Assembly (NCBI GenBank): GCA_030248135.1
Contig: JASANC010002131.1
Span: 1-64,000 of the forward strand
DNA from: Theristus sp. LFF4_11
Lineage: Eukaryota > Nematoda > Chromadorea > Monhysterida > Xyalidae
Direction: 5' to 3'
Length of the DNA: 64,000 nt
A program made the translations under genes and the position numbers. The notes beneath the pieces were generated by a model. That model was given only the letters and a program-made list of their open reading frames with translations, did not search any database and was not told the origin of the DNA. Below, piece by piece: positions 1-8,290 of the stretch (position 1 is the stretch's first letter; each line of letters begins with the position of its first letter).

Positions 1-240
1 GGGGGTGCCCGGTTTTAGGGGGGATGGCACGGTGCCCCCCCACCCCCCCCCCACCCCACGGTCTCGGGTGCTCTGGGGGGGTGTACCCCCCCCCCCCCCC
101 CCCCCCCCCCCCCGCCCACGGTACTGTTCTAGGGGGGGGGCGCCCCCTAGGGTTAGGGGCTTTGAAAAAAAAATTTTTTTTTATTTTTTTTTGTTTTTTT
201 TTTCGTTTTTTTTAAATTTGGATTTTTTTTTCAAACTTAA
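1..240. repeat. G/C-homopolymer low-complexity repeat followed by T-rich tract
   Basis: Runs of G and C separated by short words such as gcacggtgcc and ccacggtctcggg, then long T runs. Bases 1-125 recur as an inverted copy inside 6940-7065, where the same words appear as reverse complement. It is therefore a dispersed repeat rather than an assembly end artefact. No gene is supported; open frames here are Pro/Gly homopolymers. Confidence 0.8.
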
Positions 241-1143
241 AAAAAATTGAAAAATTTTTCTTCTACTTTGCTCTGAAAATTCGATTTATGGCATAATTTT
301 TTGAAAGTTCAAACCAATTTTCTTCCCAACTTCTTTGTGTGCTTAGGTACATGTCATTATTTGGTCATTTTGACCGACGTACTCCATGTTTTTCGATTTG
401 GATGATTTCTAGAGTCAATTTTTAGCGTTGAAATGACTTAACTGAATTGAAATATCGTTTCAGAAATCGTTTTCTTGCAACTTAGAACATGTTTTTTCAG
501 TCGGTAGGCCATGAGATGAACATGATATTTTGTTGATTGGCGTATGTTATAGGTCTACAATGGAGTTGTGCGATATATTGTTAAACAATTGGAGCGGAGA
601 TGTTGGTTAAATCTAACCAAATAAAAAACCAACAAACAAGTGGCGTTTCGACCTAAGCACAAGACGCCGAGCAATGGTGGTCTCTTCAGTTGTGCCCATT
701 GCCCAAAAAACTCAATAAAAAACCTCATTTGGAGTAGACTTGAGATTTGTGAATACAATAATGGCAAAACAAACAAACATGGAATACAACAATAGAATAA
801 CATAAAATAAAACAAAATACTATTACTCATTTTTACCGACTTTGTTGTTGTGCCGTTTTGCGGCGCCCCGGCCTTGATTGTTGGGCGGCGACATCGTTTT
901 CCTTTTCGTCAACACAGCAGCTTGGTTCGACGGATCGGCGCGTGTGCGATTGCTTGGGTGGATTGGGATCTTGAACTTTCCTGTATTCGACATTGAATCA
1001 AAAGCAACCTTCAACAAACAGACAAACTTCAAACCAGAAAGACACTTCAAATCACCGAAAAGATACTCCAGTTTTTAACTGGATTGTAATAAACGTGTCA
1101 ATAAAGTAAACCACACTCTTTATTCATTTTATTCATCAGTCAA
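241..1143. other. AT-rich spacer, 3' flank of the reverse transcriptase ORF
   Basis: No convincing coding exon or RNA is visible. On the minus strand the last 60 bases, just beyond the stop of the reverse-transcriptase frame, contain AATAAA-type words (reverse complement near 1117-1135) that could serve as polyadenylation signals for that element. Short open frames lack family resemblance. Confidence 0.5.
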
Positions 1144-3039
1144 TCAAAAGAAAATCATCTGTTGCAAAGCAATAAATTGATCATCGGCATAAATTCCGAA
1201 CTTGAATAACAGCGATTGATGATTCGATCGAATCCTGAAAAAGTTGCGCATAAGCATTTCCCTTTTATAACCATTACCAATCAACCTTGATACAAGTTCC
1301 GCACATGAACGCACGAAATCGTCCAATTCCGTGCATATGCGTCCAAATCGAATGGTTTGCCCAAGGAAAACGCAAGCACCTAATTTTGTGTGAGTGTTAG
1401 ATTCCGAATGAACCAACTTGTTGACCTTGAATGGGAAGGTGTCAGTCTTGTCAAAAGGTTTAATCGAAAAGTTATGGTCATTGATTGTGATAGTGAAGTC
1501 TAGAAAATCACATTTTTTAGCCATGGCATCACTCGTGAGTTCCAAATTTAATTCTACAGGATAGATATTTTTTGCCATATCCAGAAAATCAGGATTATTG
1601 ATAAAAAGAACGTCATCAACGTACCGAATTGTGTTTTTCAACATCCTGCAAGCACTTGAGTTTGTTGTTTGTTTAAGATAGAAGAACTCGATAGCCGACA
1701 GTGTGATGTTGGCTATAGTACTGCTGTGTGCACCACCTTGCGGGACACCTTTGATCTGTTGGAACACATGACCTGCAAAAGTAACATATGTTTCTGAAAC
1801 GCTTTCTTCAATGAGAGCCTTGACTTTGTTAATTCGTAAAACCACTTTGAATGAGGAGTCAGGTTCATCAGAATTGATAACAAGTTTATTTTTTACCAAA
1901 ATGTACGGTTTTTTATAGAAAAAATCTATAAGCTTGAAAATGTTTTGGAAGATTATCCCATGTGGTAGAGATGGAAAAAGATTGCTAAAGTCAGCGCTAG
2001 CTACAGATGTTATACTTCTGCAGCTTGCAACCTTATTTCTAGCCTCCTGAGTGCTGTCAACACTCCAATAAAGTGGTTTACTAGTTTTTTCTGTTGCTAC
2101 GTCACAATAGCTAATCAGCCTACGCTTCAAATTGCTGAGAATAACATGAACTAGTTTGCAAATTGGTTTTGTGCTTGATTTTGACGCTCCTGCTATAAAG
2201 CGGAACTTGTATGGATTTTTATGCAGCTTTGGATTGGCAAAAATAATTGGGACTGTGTCACTCCAACTTTCAGATGCATAATTGTAGTAATTTACTAGTT
2301 TTTTGTGTTTTTCAAGTATTTTAGGCAGAACCTCATTGCTTTTTCCTATAAACGAATAGGTATCATTTCCTTTACACTCAACGGTGTCATTATTGAGACT
2401 GATGCCTAGTTCATTACTCAATTGTTCAACATACAATTTTTTGCAAATGAATACGTAGTTATTGGAAGCTTTATCAACTGAGGTAACAACAATGTCTGTA
2501 TGTAACTGCTTGAGTTTTTCTTTACTTGCCCATGTAAATTGTGAAGGTGCATGAAAATGCGACAGCTTGCTAATTTGTTGTTGTATTCTGATTTTTAGCT
2601 TTTCAACAAACGTAGCAATGTTTTTATTATTGCCCACTTTTTTTAGATTTGATAAAAGAGGACCAAGAGATCCAATAATACTGTTGTAGACTTCAATAAA
2701 ATTGATCGGTTTTTGTTCTCTGAACTTTGTGCCTCTAGAAAACAACTGCTTTAATTCCGAATCTGTAATAATATCGAGATTTCCTGATAGAACGTGGTTA
2801 TATGGTTGGTAGACATTCTTATCGTCAGAACATGCACATTTGGCCAAAAGCCATACCAAATCCAAATACCACATCACACGACCGTGATTCAGATACCCGA
2901 TAACATGGCCACATGTTAAAACTTGCGTGCTGAGCAAAACTAACGTGTTAAACTTGCGTCTGTCAGTTGCCCGCAACGTGATCGCGAAATCATGGTACGT
3001 GTTTTCGATACGATGATTTGAAGAGTGGGCTCTCGCCAT
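1144..3039 (-). CDS. Reverse transcriptase of a retroelement, Penelope-like type
   Basis: An intact 631-codon frame from ATG to TGA, reading on the minus strand. It would copy element RNA into DNA for transposition. Visible RT motifs: a PKLHKNPYKFRFIAG-like block in the fingers near residue 265, a GVPQGG block near residue 430, and the catalytic RYVDD box near residue 470. These are followed by a CDFLDFTI segment and an FDKTDTFPF segment about 55-65 residues further on. The FLDxT and 'DKTDxFxF' blocks after YVDD resemble RTs related to Penelope-like elements rather than LTR or LINE enzymes. No RNase H, integrase or GIY-YIG endonuclease is visible downstream, since the frame stops soon after the thumb. 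No flanking LTR or poly(A) tail was found. RT identity is firm; the Penelope-like assignment is from motif memory. The full-length frame suggests recent insertion. Confidence 0.72.
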   Translation of the reverse strand: MARAHSSNHRIENTYHDFAITLRATDRRKFNTLVLLSTQVLTCGHVIGYLNHGRVMWYLDLVWLLAKCACSDDKNVYQPYNHVLSGNLDIITDSELKQLFSRGTKFREQKPINFIEVYNSIIGSLGPLLSNLKKVGNNKNIATFVEKLKIRIQQQISKLSHFHAPSQFTWASKEKLKQLHTDIVVTSVDKASNNYVFICKKLYVEQLSNELGISLNNDTVECKGNDTYSFIGKSNEVLPKILEKHKKLVNYYNYASESWSDTVPIIFANPKLHKNPYKFRFIAGASKSSTKPICKLVHVILSNLKRRLISYCDVATEKTSKPLYWSVDSTQEARNKVASCRSITSVASADFSNLFPSLPHGIIFQNIFKLIDFFYKKPYILVKNKLVINSDEPDSSFKVVLRINKVKALIEESVSETYVTFAGHVFQQIKGVPQGGAHSSTIANITLSAIEFFYLKQTTNSSACRMLKNTIRYVDDVLFINNPDFLDMAKNIYPVELNLELTSDAMAKKCDFLDFTITINDHNFSIKPFDKTDTFPFKVNKLVHSESNTHTKLGACVFLGQTIRFGRICTELDDFVRSCAELVSRLIGNGYKREMLMRNFFRIRSNHQSLLFKFGIYADDQFIALQQMIFF

Positions 3040-3430
3040 GTGGCAGATAGCATAGCTGGTTGAACCTGAAAGTAAGTGTCTTGGGGGGGGGGGCGACCGG
3101 GTCGACAGGGGTTGCCGACTTAGCTACAGCAAACAGGAATTTTTGAACACAGTCAAATTTTGGTAATTTTCTAAAGAGGAACAACTAAGAACGGTTCAAT
3201 ATTCAAGTACACGTCGAAAATTGTCCTGTTTTACTGTTGAAAATGCAACTTTCCCTCTATGAAATGGACATAATTTCAATAAAACACGATTTTCGCTCTT
3301 ATAGTTTTCCGGATCGTTCTGAAAATAGTCTAGATGAACTCAGCTCGACGAGACGCTTCGAACAAACCTAACTTGTAAAAAAAAATTTTTTTTTAATTTT
3401 TTTTTAATTAAAAAAAAAATTCGGATTTTT
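3040..3430. other. AT-rich flank upstream of the RT ORF, no gene seen
   Basis: AT-rich sequence with a short G run near 3083 and A/T homopolymers near 3380-3420. It could hold the 5' part of the retroelement. No terminal repeat matching the 3' side is visible. Confidence 0.4.
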
Positions 3431-3868
3431 TCCCCTAACCCTAGCGCCCCCCCCAAAAAAATTTTTCGATTCTATCTCTATGAGACAGGTTTTTTCGGCT
3501 CAGCTATTATTTATCCAAAAACAATTTTCAGCCAGCTATCTATCTGAAAATTTTTGTCTTCAAAGACATAAAATGAGTCAATTTTTGACCAAAATTGACC
3601 ATTTTTGCTCGTAATTCTTGAAAATTTCGCCATTTTTAAGTAAAATAGTAAAATAAAATACGCGTTTGCCGTTTATACTTGATTATTTTCAGTGTATTTT
3701 TAGCATTATTTTGCTGTTTTTGTAGCTTTTTACATGCCCCCCCGCGCCCCTCCCCCCAAAATTTTCCAGCTATCTATTCTATCCTATCTATCTGGAAAAT
3801 TTGCTCCAGCTATCTGTATCGGCATCGCCTCCCCCCCCCCAACCCCTCGGCTCTGGAACAACTATGAG
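3431..3868. mobile_element. Degenerate copy of the 428-bp hAT-like MITE (right terminus intact)
   Basis: The interior matches the MITE at 4628-5055: a C run, 'aatttttcga', 'tatctctat', 'aggttttttcggctcagct', and repeated tatc words. It ends with the same right terminus, ctctggaacaactatg, at 3853-3868. The left terminus is not recognisable, so the copy is eroded or truncated there. Confidence 0.65.
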
Positions 3869-4078
3869 CTCGGAGTGGACGCTCAGAATTCAGATTGTGA
3901 GGCGAATTGTCACCTTATCTACATCGGAAATGGTAAGCCCTGCATCGGACGGATCGGATTCGGACAGTACCGAAGACGAGGGGGTGGGGGGGGGCGGGGG
4001 GTACACACCCCATAGTTGTTCCAGAGCCGGGGGGTGGGAGGGGGGGCGATCAGTAGCGAAAGTGCGGGGGGGTGGGGG
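3869..4078. repeat. Fragment sharing a peptide-coding stretch with 62230-62310, plus a lone MITE end
   Basis: Bases 3875-3945 match 62234-62305 at the nucleotide level. On the plus strand they read as related peptides, TLRIQIVRRIVTLSTSEMV here and TLRNQVAKRIVTLSASEMV there. At 4011 a left terminus of the 428-bp MITE (catagttgttccagagc) begins, with no matching right end nearby. This is probably transposon-derived coding debris. Confidence 0.5.
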
Positions 4079-4290
4079 TAGGGTTGTTAAACAAAAATAA
4101 AATTTTTTTTTTAAAAAAGTGATTAAAAAAACAAAAATGCCGACAAAAACAAAAAGCAAAGTTCCGTCATATTGGAGTCATTCGGGAGGCGCTTGCATAT
4201 CATATGTGGTTCTTCGGACTCCCTGATTGATTTAGCACAACTTTGATTTTTAAACAAAAATGACGATTTTTGTTTTTTTTAACAACCCTA
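4079..4290. mobile_element. hAT-like MITE, 212 bp, TSD ggtggggg
   Basis: Termini TAGGGTTGTTAAA at the left and TTTAACAACCCTA at the right, flanked by the 8-bp direct repeat ggtggggg (4071-4078 and 4291-4298). The related inverted block at 7511-8034 lacks this insert at the corresponding site. Eight-bp duplications and TAGGG ends are typical of hAT-superfamily elements. It is non-autonomous, with no transposase frame. A 645-bp relative lies at 61884-62528. Confidence 0.85.
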
Positions 4291-5229
4291 GGTGGGGGGG
4301 GGTCCACCCCCCCTCAGCCGAAAATCCTGCCCGTGCACGGGCAGATACCCGTGTACCCCCCTCCCCCCCTTTACCTCGACACGGGTACTAGACTCCCCCC
4401 ACCCCCCTCCGCGAGAAAACACGGGATCGCACCCCCCCCCCTCACGGTGGTCAATCTCATCTCATTTTTTTCCAAAAATACCGTAATTTTTGCATTTTTC
4501 TTGACGTTTGTGTCTGTCCCTGCATAGATTTTGTTGTTTCTGACCAAACAAGCAGCTTGTTTGCACAAAATATTCTGTATTTTACAAGAATTTCTGTGTT
4601 TTTCTAAGGCAAAAATTTGGTATTACCCATAGTTGTTCTAGGGGGGGGGGGCCTGGGGGGGCCGGCCCCCCCCAAAAATTTTTCGAATCTATCTCTATCA
4701 GACAGGTTTTTTCGGCTCAGCTATTATCTATCTAAAAAAATTTCTCAGTCAGCTATCTATCTGAAAATTTTTGTCTTCGAAGACATAAAATGAGTCAATT
4801 TTCGCTAATTTTAGGTAAAATACGCGTTTATACTTGATTTTTAGTGTATTTTTAGCATTATTTTGCTGTTTTTATAGCTTTTTAGCGTTTTGGCTATCTA
4901 TCTATCAAATTTCAAAATTTTGACCGGCCCCCCCCAAAGTTACATGCCCCCCCCCGCGGCTCCCCCCAAAATTTTCCAGCTATCTATCTATCTAGAAAAT
5001 TTGCTCCAGCTATCTATATCGGCCCCCCCAACCCCTCGGCTCTGGAACAACTATGGTATTACCCGTGCGATCCCGTGCACCCCCCCTCACGAAATTTTTC
5101 TGCCAGTGCACCCCCCCCCCTCAGGAAAATTTGCTGCCCGTGCACCCCCCCCCTCACCGAGAAGGCACCTGACCCCCCCCCCTCTAAAATTAGGCAAACA
5201 CCCCCCTCACCCGAGGTCCCGCTTTCGCT
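4291..5229. repeat. G/C-run repeat block, inverted copy of 7511-8034
   Basis: Contains the words gcccgtgcacgggcag, cctcgacacgggtactagac and ctcaggaaaatttgctgcc, all found as reverse complement in 7511-8034. The block is interrupted here by the MITE at 4628-5055. Poly-C tracts dominate, and no coding is supported. Confidence 0.8.
4628..5055. mobile_element. hAT-like MITE, 428 bp, TSD gtattacc, with empty site at 7678-7685
   Basis: Left terminus CATAGTTGTTCTAG and right terminus CTCTGGAACAACTATG are inverted repeats. The 8-bp duplication gtattacc lies at 4620-4627 and 5056-5063. The inverted sister block carries a single ggtaatac word at 7678-7685 and runs straight through, giving a related empty site. 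The interior has C runs and degenerate (tatc) repeats. There is no transposase, so the element is non-autonomous; 8-bp duplication and CA start point to hAT. Confidence 0.9.
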
Positions 5230-5400
5230 ACTGGGGGCGATATAGATAGCTGGAGCAAATTTTCCAGATAGATAGATAGCTGGAAAATTTTGGGGGGGGC
5301 TGCGGGGGGGGGCATGTGACTTTGGGGGGGGGGCGGTCAAAATTTTGAAATTTGATAGATAGATAGCTAAAACGCTAAAAAGCTATAAACCGAAGGCCGA
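5230..5400. repeat. Inverted partial copy of the 428-bp MITE interior
   Basis: Reads as the reverse complement of about 4865-5035: tatagatagctggagc, ttttccagatagatag, then a G run and ctaaaacgctaaaaagct. Termini are missing. Confidence 0.75.
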
Positions 5401-5414
5401 ACGAAATTTTCGAG

Positions 5415-5550
5415 GGGGGGGGTAAAAAACACCATGGTGTAAAAAAACACCATGCGATATAAAAACCATGTGTATAAAAACACCATGGTATTTTTCAAAA
5501 TGGGAAATGCTAAAAACACCATGCACATAAAAACACCACAATTATTAATT
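5415..5550. repeat. 'aacaccatg' word repeat, left flank of the tandem foldbacks
   Basis: Repeated aaaaacaccatg(g) and accatgtgtat words. A similar set occurs in inverted orientation at 6735-6860, so the two may be the arms of a larger unit enclosing the foldbacks between them. Confidence 0.55.
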
Positions 5551-5679
5551 CTACTGAAAATCACATGGGGAAACGACATATGTGGGCGAAAATTGAATCA
5601 GAGTTGATGAAAACAAATTGAAATGACCACAAATGAATGTGGTTGTCATCGTTGAATTGGTCAGGTCGCGCAGATCACG

Positions 5680-5965
5680 ATTTCCTCAGCCGATTTCGAG
5701 GATCGATGGCTCAATGAACTCAGCAGAGCATCCGAAACACGACGATGTGTTATTTGTGGTTGGTTTTAGTTTTATTCAACATTGCTTTGTGTGCAATGAA
5801 AAATTTCTGAAAAAACACACAACACCAATTTATGGTGGTGTGTGATTTTTTTCGAATTTCAGAAAACCGCCGAAACAAACCACAAACAACATATCACCGT
5901 GTTCCCGATGCTTTGCTGAGTTGATTGAGCTATCGATCGTCGAAATCGGTCGAGCACAGCGCCGG
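5680..5965. repeat. Foldback (long inverted repeat) unit 1
   Basis: The left arm (about 5684-5765: gatttcgaggatcgatgg, aactcagcagagcatc) is the imperfect reverse complement of the right arm (about 5870-5955). The centre is accaatttatggtggtgt near 5825-5842. The single strand could form a hairpin of roughly 90 paired bases. A second unit follows directly. Confidence 0.8.
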
Positions 5966-6039
5966 CAGAGTCGCGTGACAGGTCGGCGCATAAGACACAT
6001 GACGTGAAACGCACATATTGCCAACACATAAGGTCGCCC

Positions 6040-6325
6040 AGATCACGATTTACTCGGCCGATTTCAACGATCGACGGCTCAATCAACTCAGCAGGGCATC
6101 TGGAACACGGTGACGTGCCGTTTGTGGTTAGTTTTTGTTTTATTCAACATTGCTTCGTGTGCAATAAAAAATTTCTGAAAAAACACACAACACCAATTTA
6201 TGGTGGTGTGTGATTTTTTCGATTTTCAGAAAACCGTCGAAACAAACCACAAACGACACATCATCGTGTTCCTGATGCTCTGCTGAGTTGATTGAGCCAT
6301 CGATCGTCGAAATCGATAGTCCCCC
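6040..6325. repeat. Foldback (long inverted repeat) unit 2, tandem with unit 1
   Basis: Strongly similar to unit 1 in the same orientation, including the accaatttatggtggtgt centre near 6192-6209 and arms containing caactcagca and its complement tgctgagttg. The two units lie about 360 bp apart in tandem. Confidence 0.8.
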
Positions 6326-6734
6326 CCCAATTTTTTTCGAATATATCTCTATCTGAAAAAGTTTTTCGGCTCAGTTATTTTCTAAAAAATGTTCAATGTT
6401 CAACGTTTATTTCTACACGCAGCACCAACAGCTAAAAAAATTTTTGAACACGCGACTCCGCCGGCGCTGCGCTCAACCGATTTCTCCACGTGAAAATGGA
6501 TGGAACTAATGGAAGCCAAACTCCGTCGCCGGCTTTCTGACTTTTCATCCAAACCACATACAGAAAAAATCAGTTAACCAGCCCTTCGACGCCCATATAC
6601 ATAGCTCTTAAAAAACCCAAAAAAGAAAGTGTCACTCGCTTTTCTGGAGTTGACGATCATAAATCAATGCCGGTTTTTATTTTAGTGCTAAATCTCACTG
6701 CTGGCAGCCTTTAAACGTCGAATACAGCTATTTA
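6326..6734. other. Spacer with a MITE-like fragment, no gene
   Basis: 6310-6375 resembles the start of the 428-bp MITE interior (atatctctatctgaaaaag, tttttcggctcag). The remainder is unique and AT-rich, with no recognised feature. Confidence 0.4.
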
Positions 6735-6860
6735 AAAAACCATGGTGTTTTTTACACCATGGTTTATTTAGCTTTTCAGTTTCCAGGATTTTGGTGGTTA
6801 AAATATACACATGGTTTTGTTATCTCATGGTGTTTTTATACACTATGTTTTTTTTAATAT
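6735..6860. repeat. 'accatggtgt' word repeat, right flank of the foldbacks
   Basis: Contains ccatggtgttttttacaccatgg, a short palindrome, then catggtgtttttatacac, in inverted sense to the block at 5415-5550. Confidence 0.55.
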
Positions 6861-6864
6861 TCAC

Positions 6865-7130
6865 CGGGTATGGTACCGTGGGGGGGGGGGGGTGCCGACC
6901 AAAAAGTGAGGGGGGGGTCCAAACGATGGTACCGTGGTACCGATGCAGTACCGTGGGCGGGGGTGGTGGGTTCACCCGACCCCCCCCCGGGCACTGAGAC
7001 CGTCGGGGGGGGGGGGGTGGGGGGCACCGTGCCACCCCCCCTAAAACCGGGCACCCCCCCCATCGGACCCTCCCCCCTCGAAAATTTGGCCGACACCCCC
7101 ACACCCCCATGAAATTTTCTGCACACCCTA
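6865..7130. repeat. G/C-homopolymer repeat, inverted copy of 1-125
   Basis: Shared words in reverse complement include actgagaccgtcgg, gggcaccgtgcc and ctaaaaccgggcacc. Poly-G and poly-C runs account for the open frames here. Confidence 0.8.
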
Positions 7131-7178
7131 AATTTTTTTTTCGAAAATCATGATTTTTTGTCTATAAAGTCCATAATA

Positions 7179-7432
7179 CCGTATTACCTCTATTAAACCC
7201 CCCCCCCAAAATTAAACCCCCCCCAAAAATAAACCCCCACCCCCTAGACAAGTTTCCAAATAATCCCCCCCCAAAAATAAACCCCCATGGGGGTTTATTC
7301 GAGACCTGTTGGAAACACATACCTAGCGAATTCTGTGGCGGACTGCAGTGGCATGGGTGGAATTGTGCTACCAAAGGCCCCAAAGGGAGAGTTGGCGGTA
7401 ATAACAAAACAAAAGGCTGTTACCAAAGGAAA
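7179..7432. mobile_element. Truncated copy of the TA-flanked MITE found at 27027-27481
   Basis: Starts with the terminus CCGTATTACC after TA (7177-7178). The interior, including ctgtggcggactgcagtgg and ccaaaggccccaaaggga, matches the reverse complement of about 27228-27380. The second terminus is missing beyond about 7432. Confidence 0.75.
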
Positions 7433-7510
7433 TCTCAGTTAAAAGAAGAAGTTCCATAATATAAGCTGAATATATGATAACTTGACTATCTTCATTATAT
7501 CATGGGGGGC

Positions 7511-8034
7511 AGTAGTGAAAGCGGGAGCTTGGGTGAGGGGGGTCGTTCGCCAAATTTTAGAGGGGGGTGTCAGGTGCCTTCTCGGTGAGGGGGGGGGGTG
7601 CACGGGCAGCAAATTTTCCTGAGGGGGGTGCACTGGCAGAAAAATTTCGTGAGGGGGGTGCACGGGATCGCCGCACGGGTAATACCAAATTTTTGCCACA
7701 GAAATTCTTGTAAAATACAGAATATTTTCTGCAAACAAGCTGCTTGTTTGGTCAGAAACAACAAAATCTATGCAGGGACAGACACAAACGTCAAGAAAAA
7801 TGCAAAAATTACGGTATTTTTGGAAAAATTGAGATGAGATTGACCACCGTGAGGGGGATGGGTGCGGTCCCGTGTTTTCTCGCGTTGGGGGGTGGGGGAG
7901 TCTAGTACCCGTGTCGAGGTAAAGGGGGGAGGGGGGGGGTACACGGGTATCTGCCCGTGCACGGGCAGGATTTTCGGCTGAGGGCGGGGTGGACCCCCCC
8001 ACCCCCCCCCCGCACTTTCGCTACTGATAGGGGG
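7511..8034. repeat. Uninterrupted inverted copy of the 4291-5229 block
   Basis: Carries the same words as 4045-5229 in reverse complement but lacks both MITE insertions. It therefore serves as the empty-site reference for the elements at 4079-4290 and 4628-5055. Confidence 0.85.
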
Positions 8035-8290
8035 GGGGTGGACCCATTGTAATCGGGTGTTTGAATATTAGATTTTAACATGTGCATAACACAGGATTTC
8101 GCAAGATATGCTGTTGTGATTGCAAAGTTTGAGCTCCAAGTTAAAATCTCAAATATGAGTTCTAATTTCATGTTCTAAAATTGTTGTTAAAGAAATAAAT
8201 CGTTTACATTTCACGTAATTTTCAATTCGTAAAGTTGATTTGAGCTTTAAAATTTGAGCTTTAAAAATGCGAAAATGGGTGAGTTGCCTT

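Noticed and set aside
1..8040. Pro/Gly-rich small open frames
   Set aside because: They are translations of poly-C and poly-G runs in dispersed repeats.
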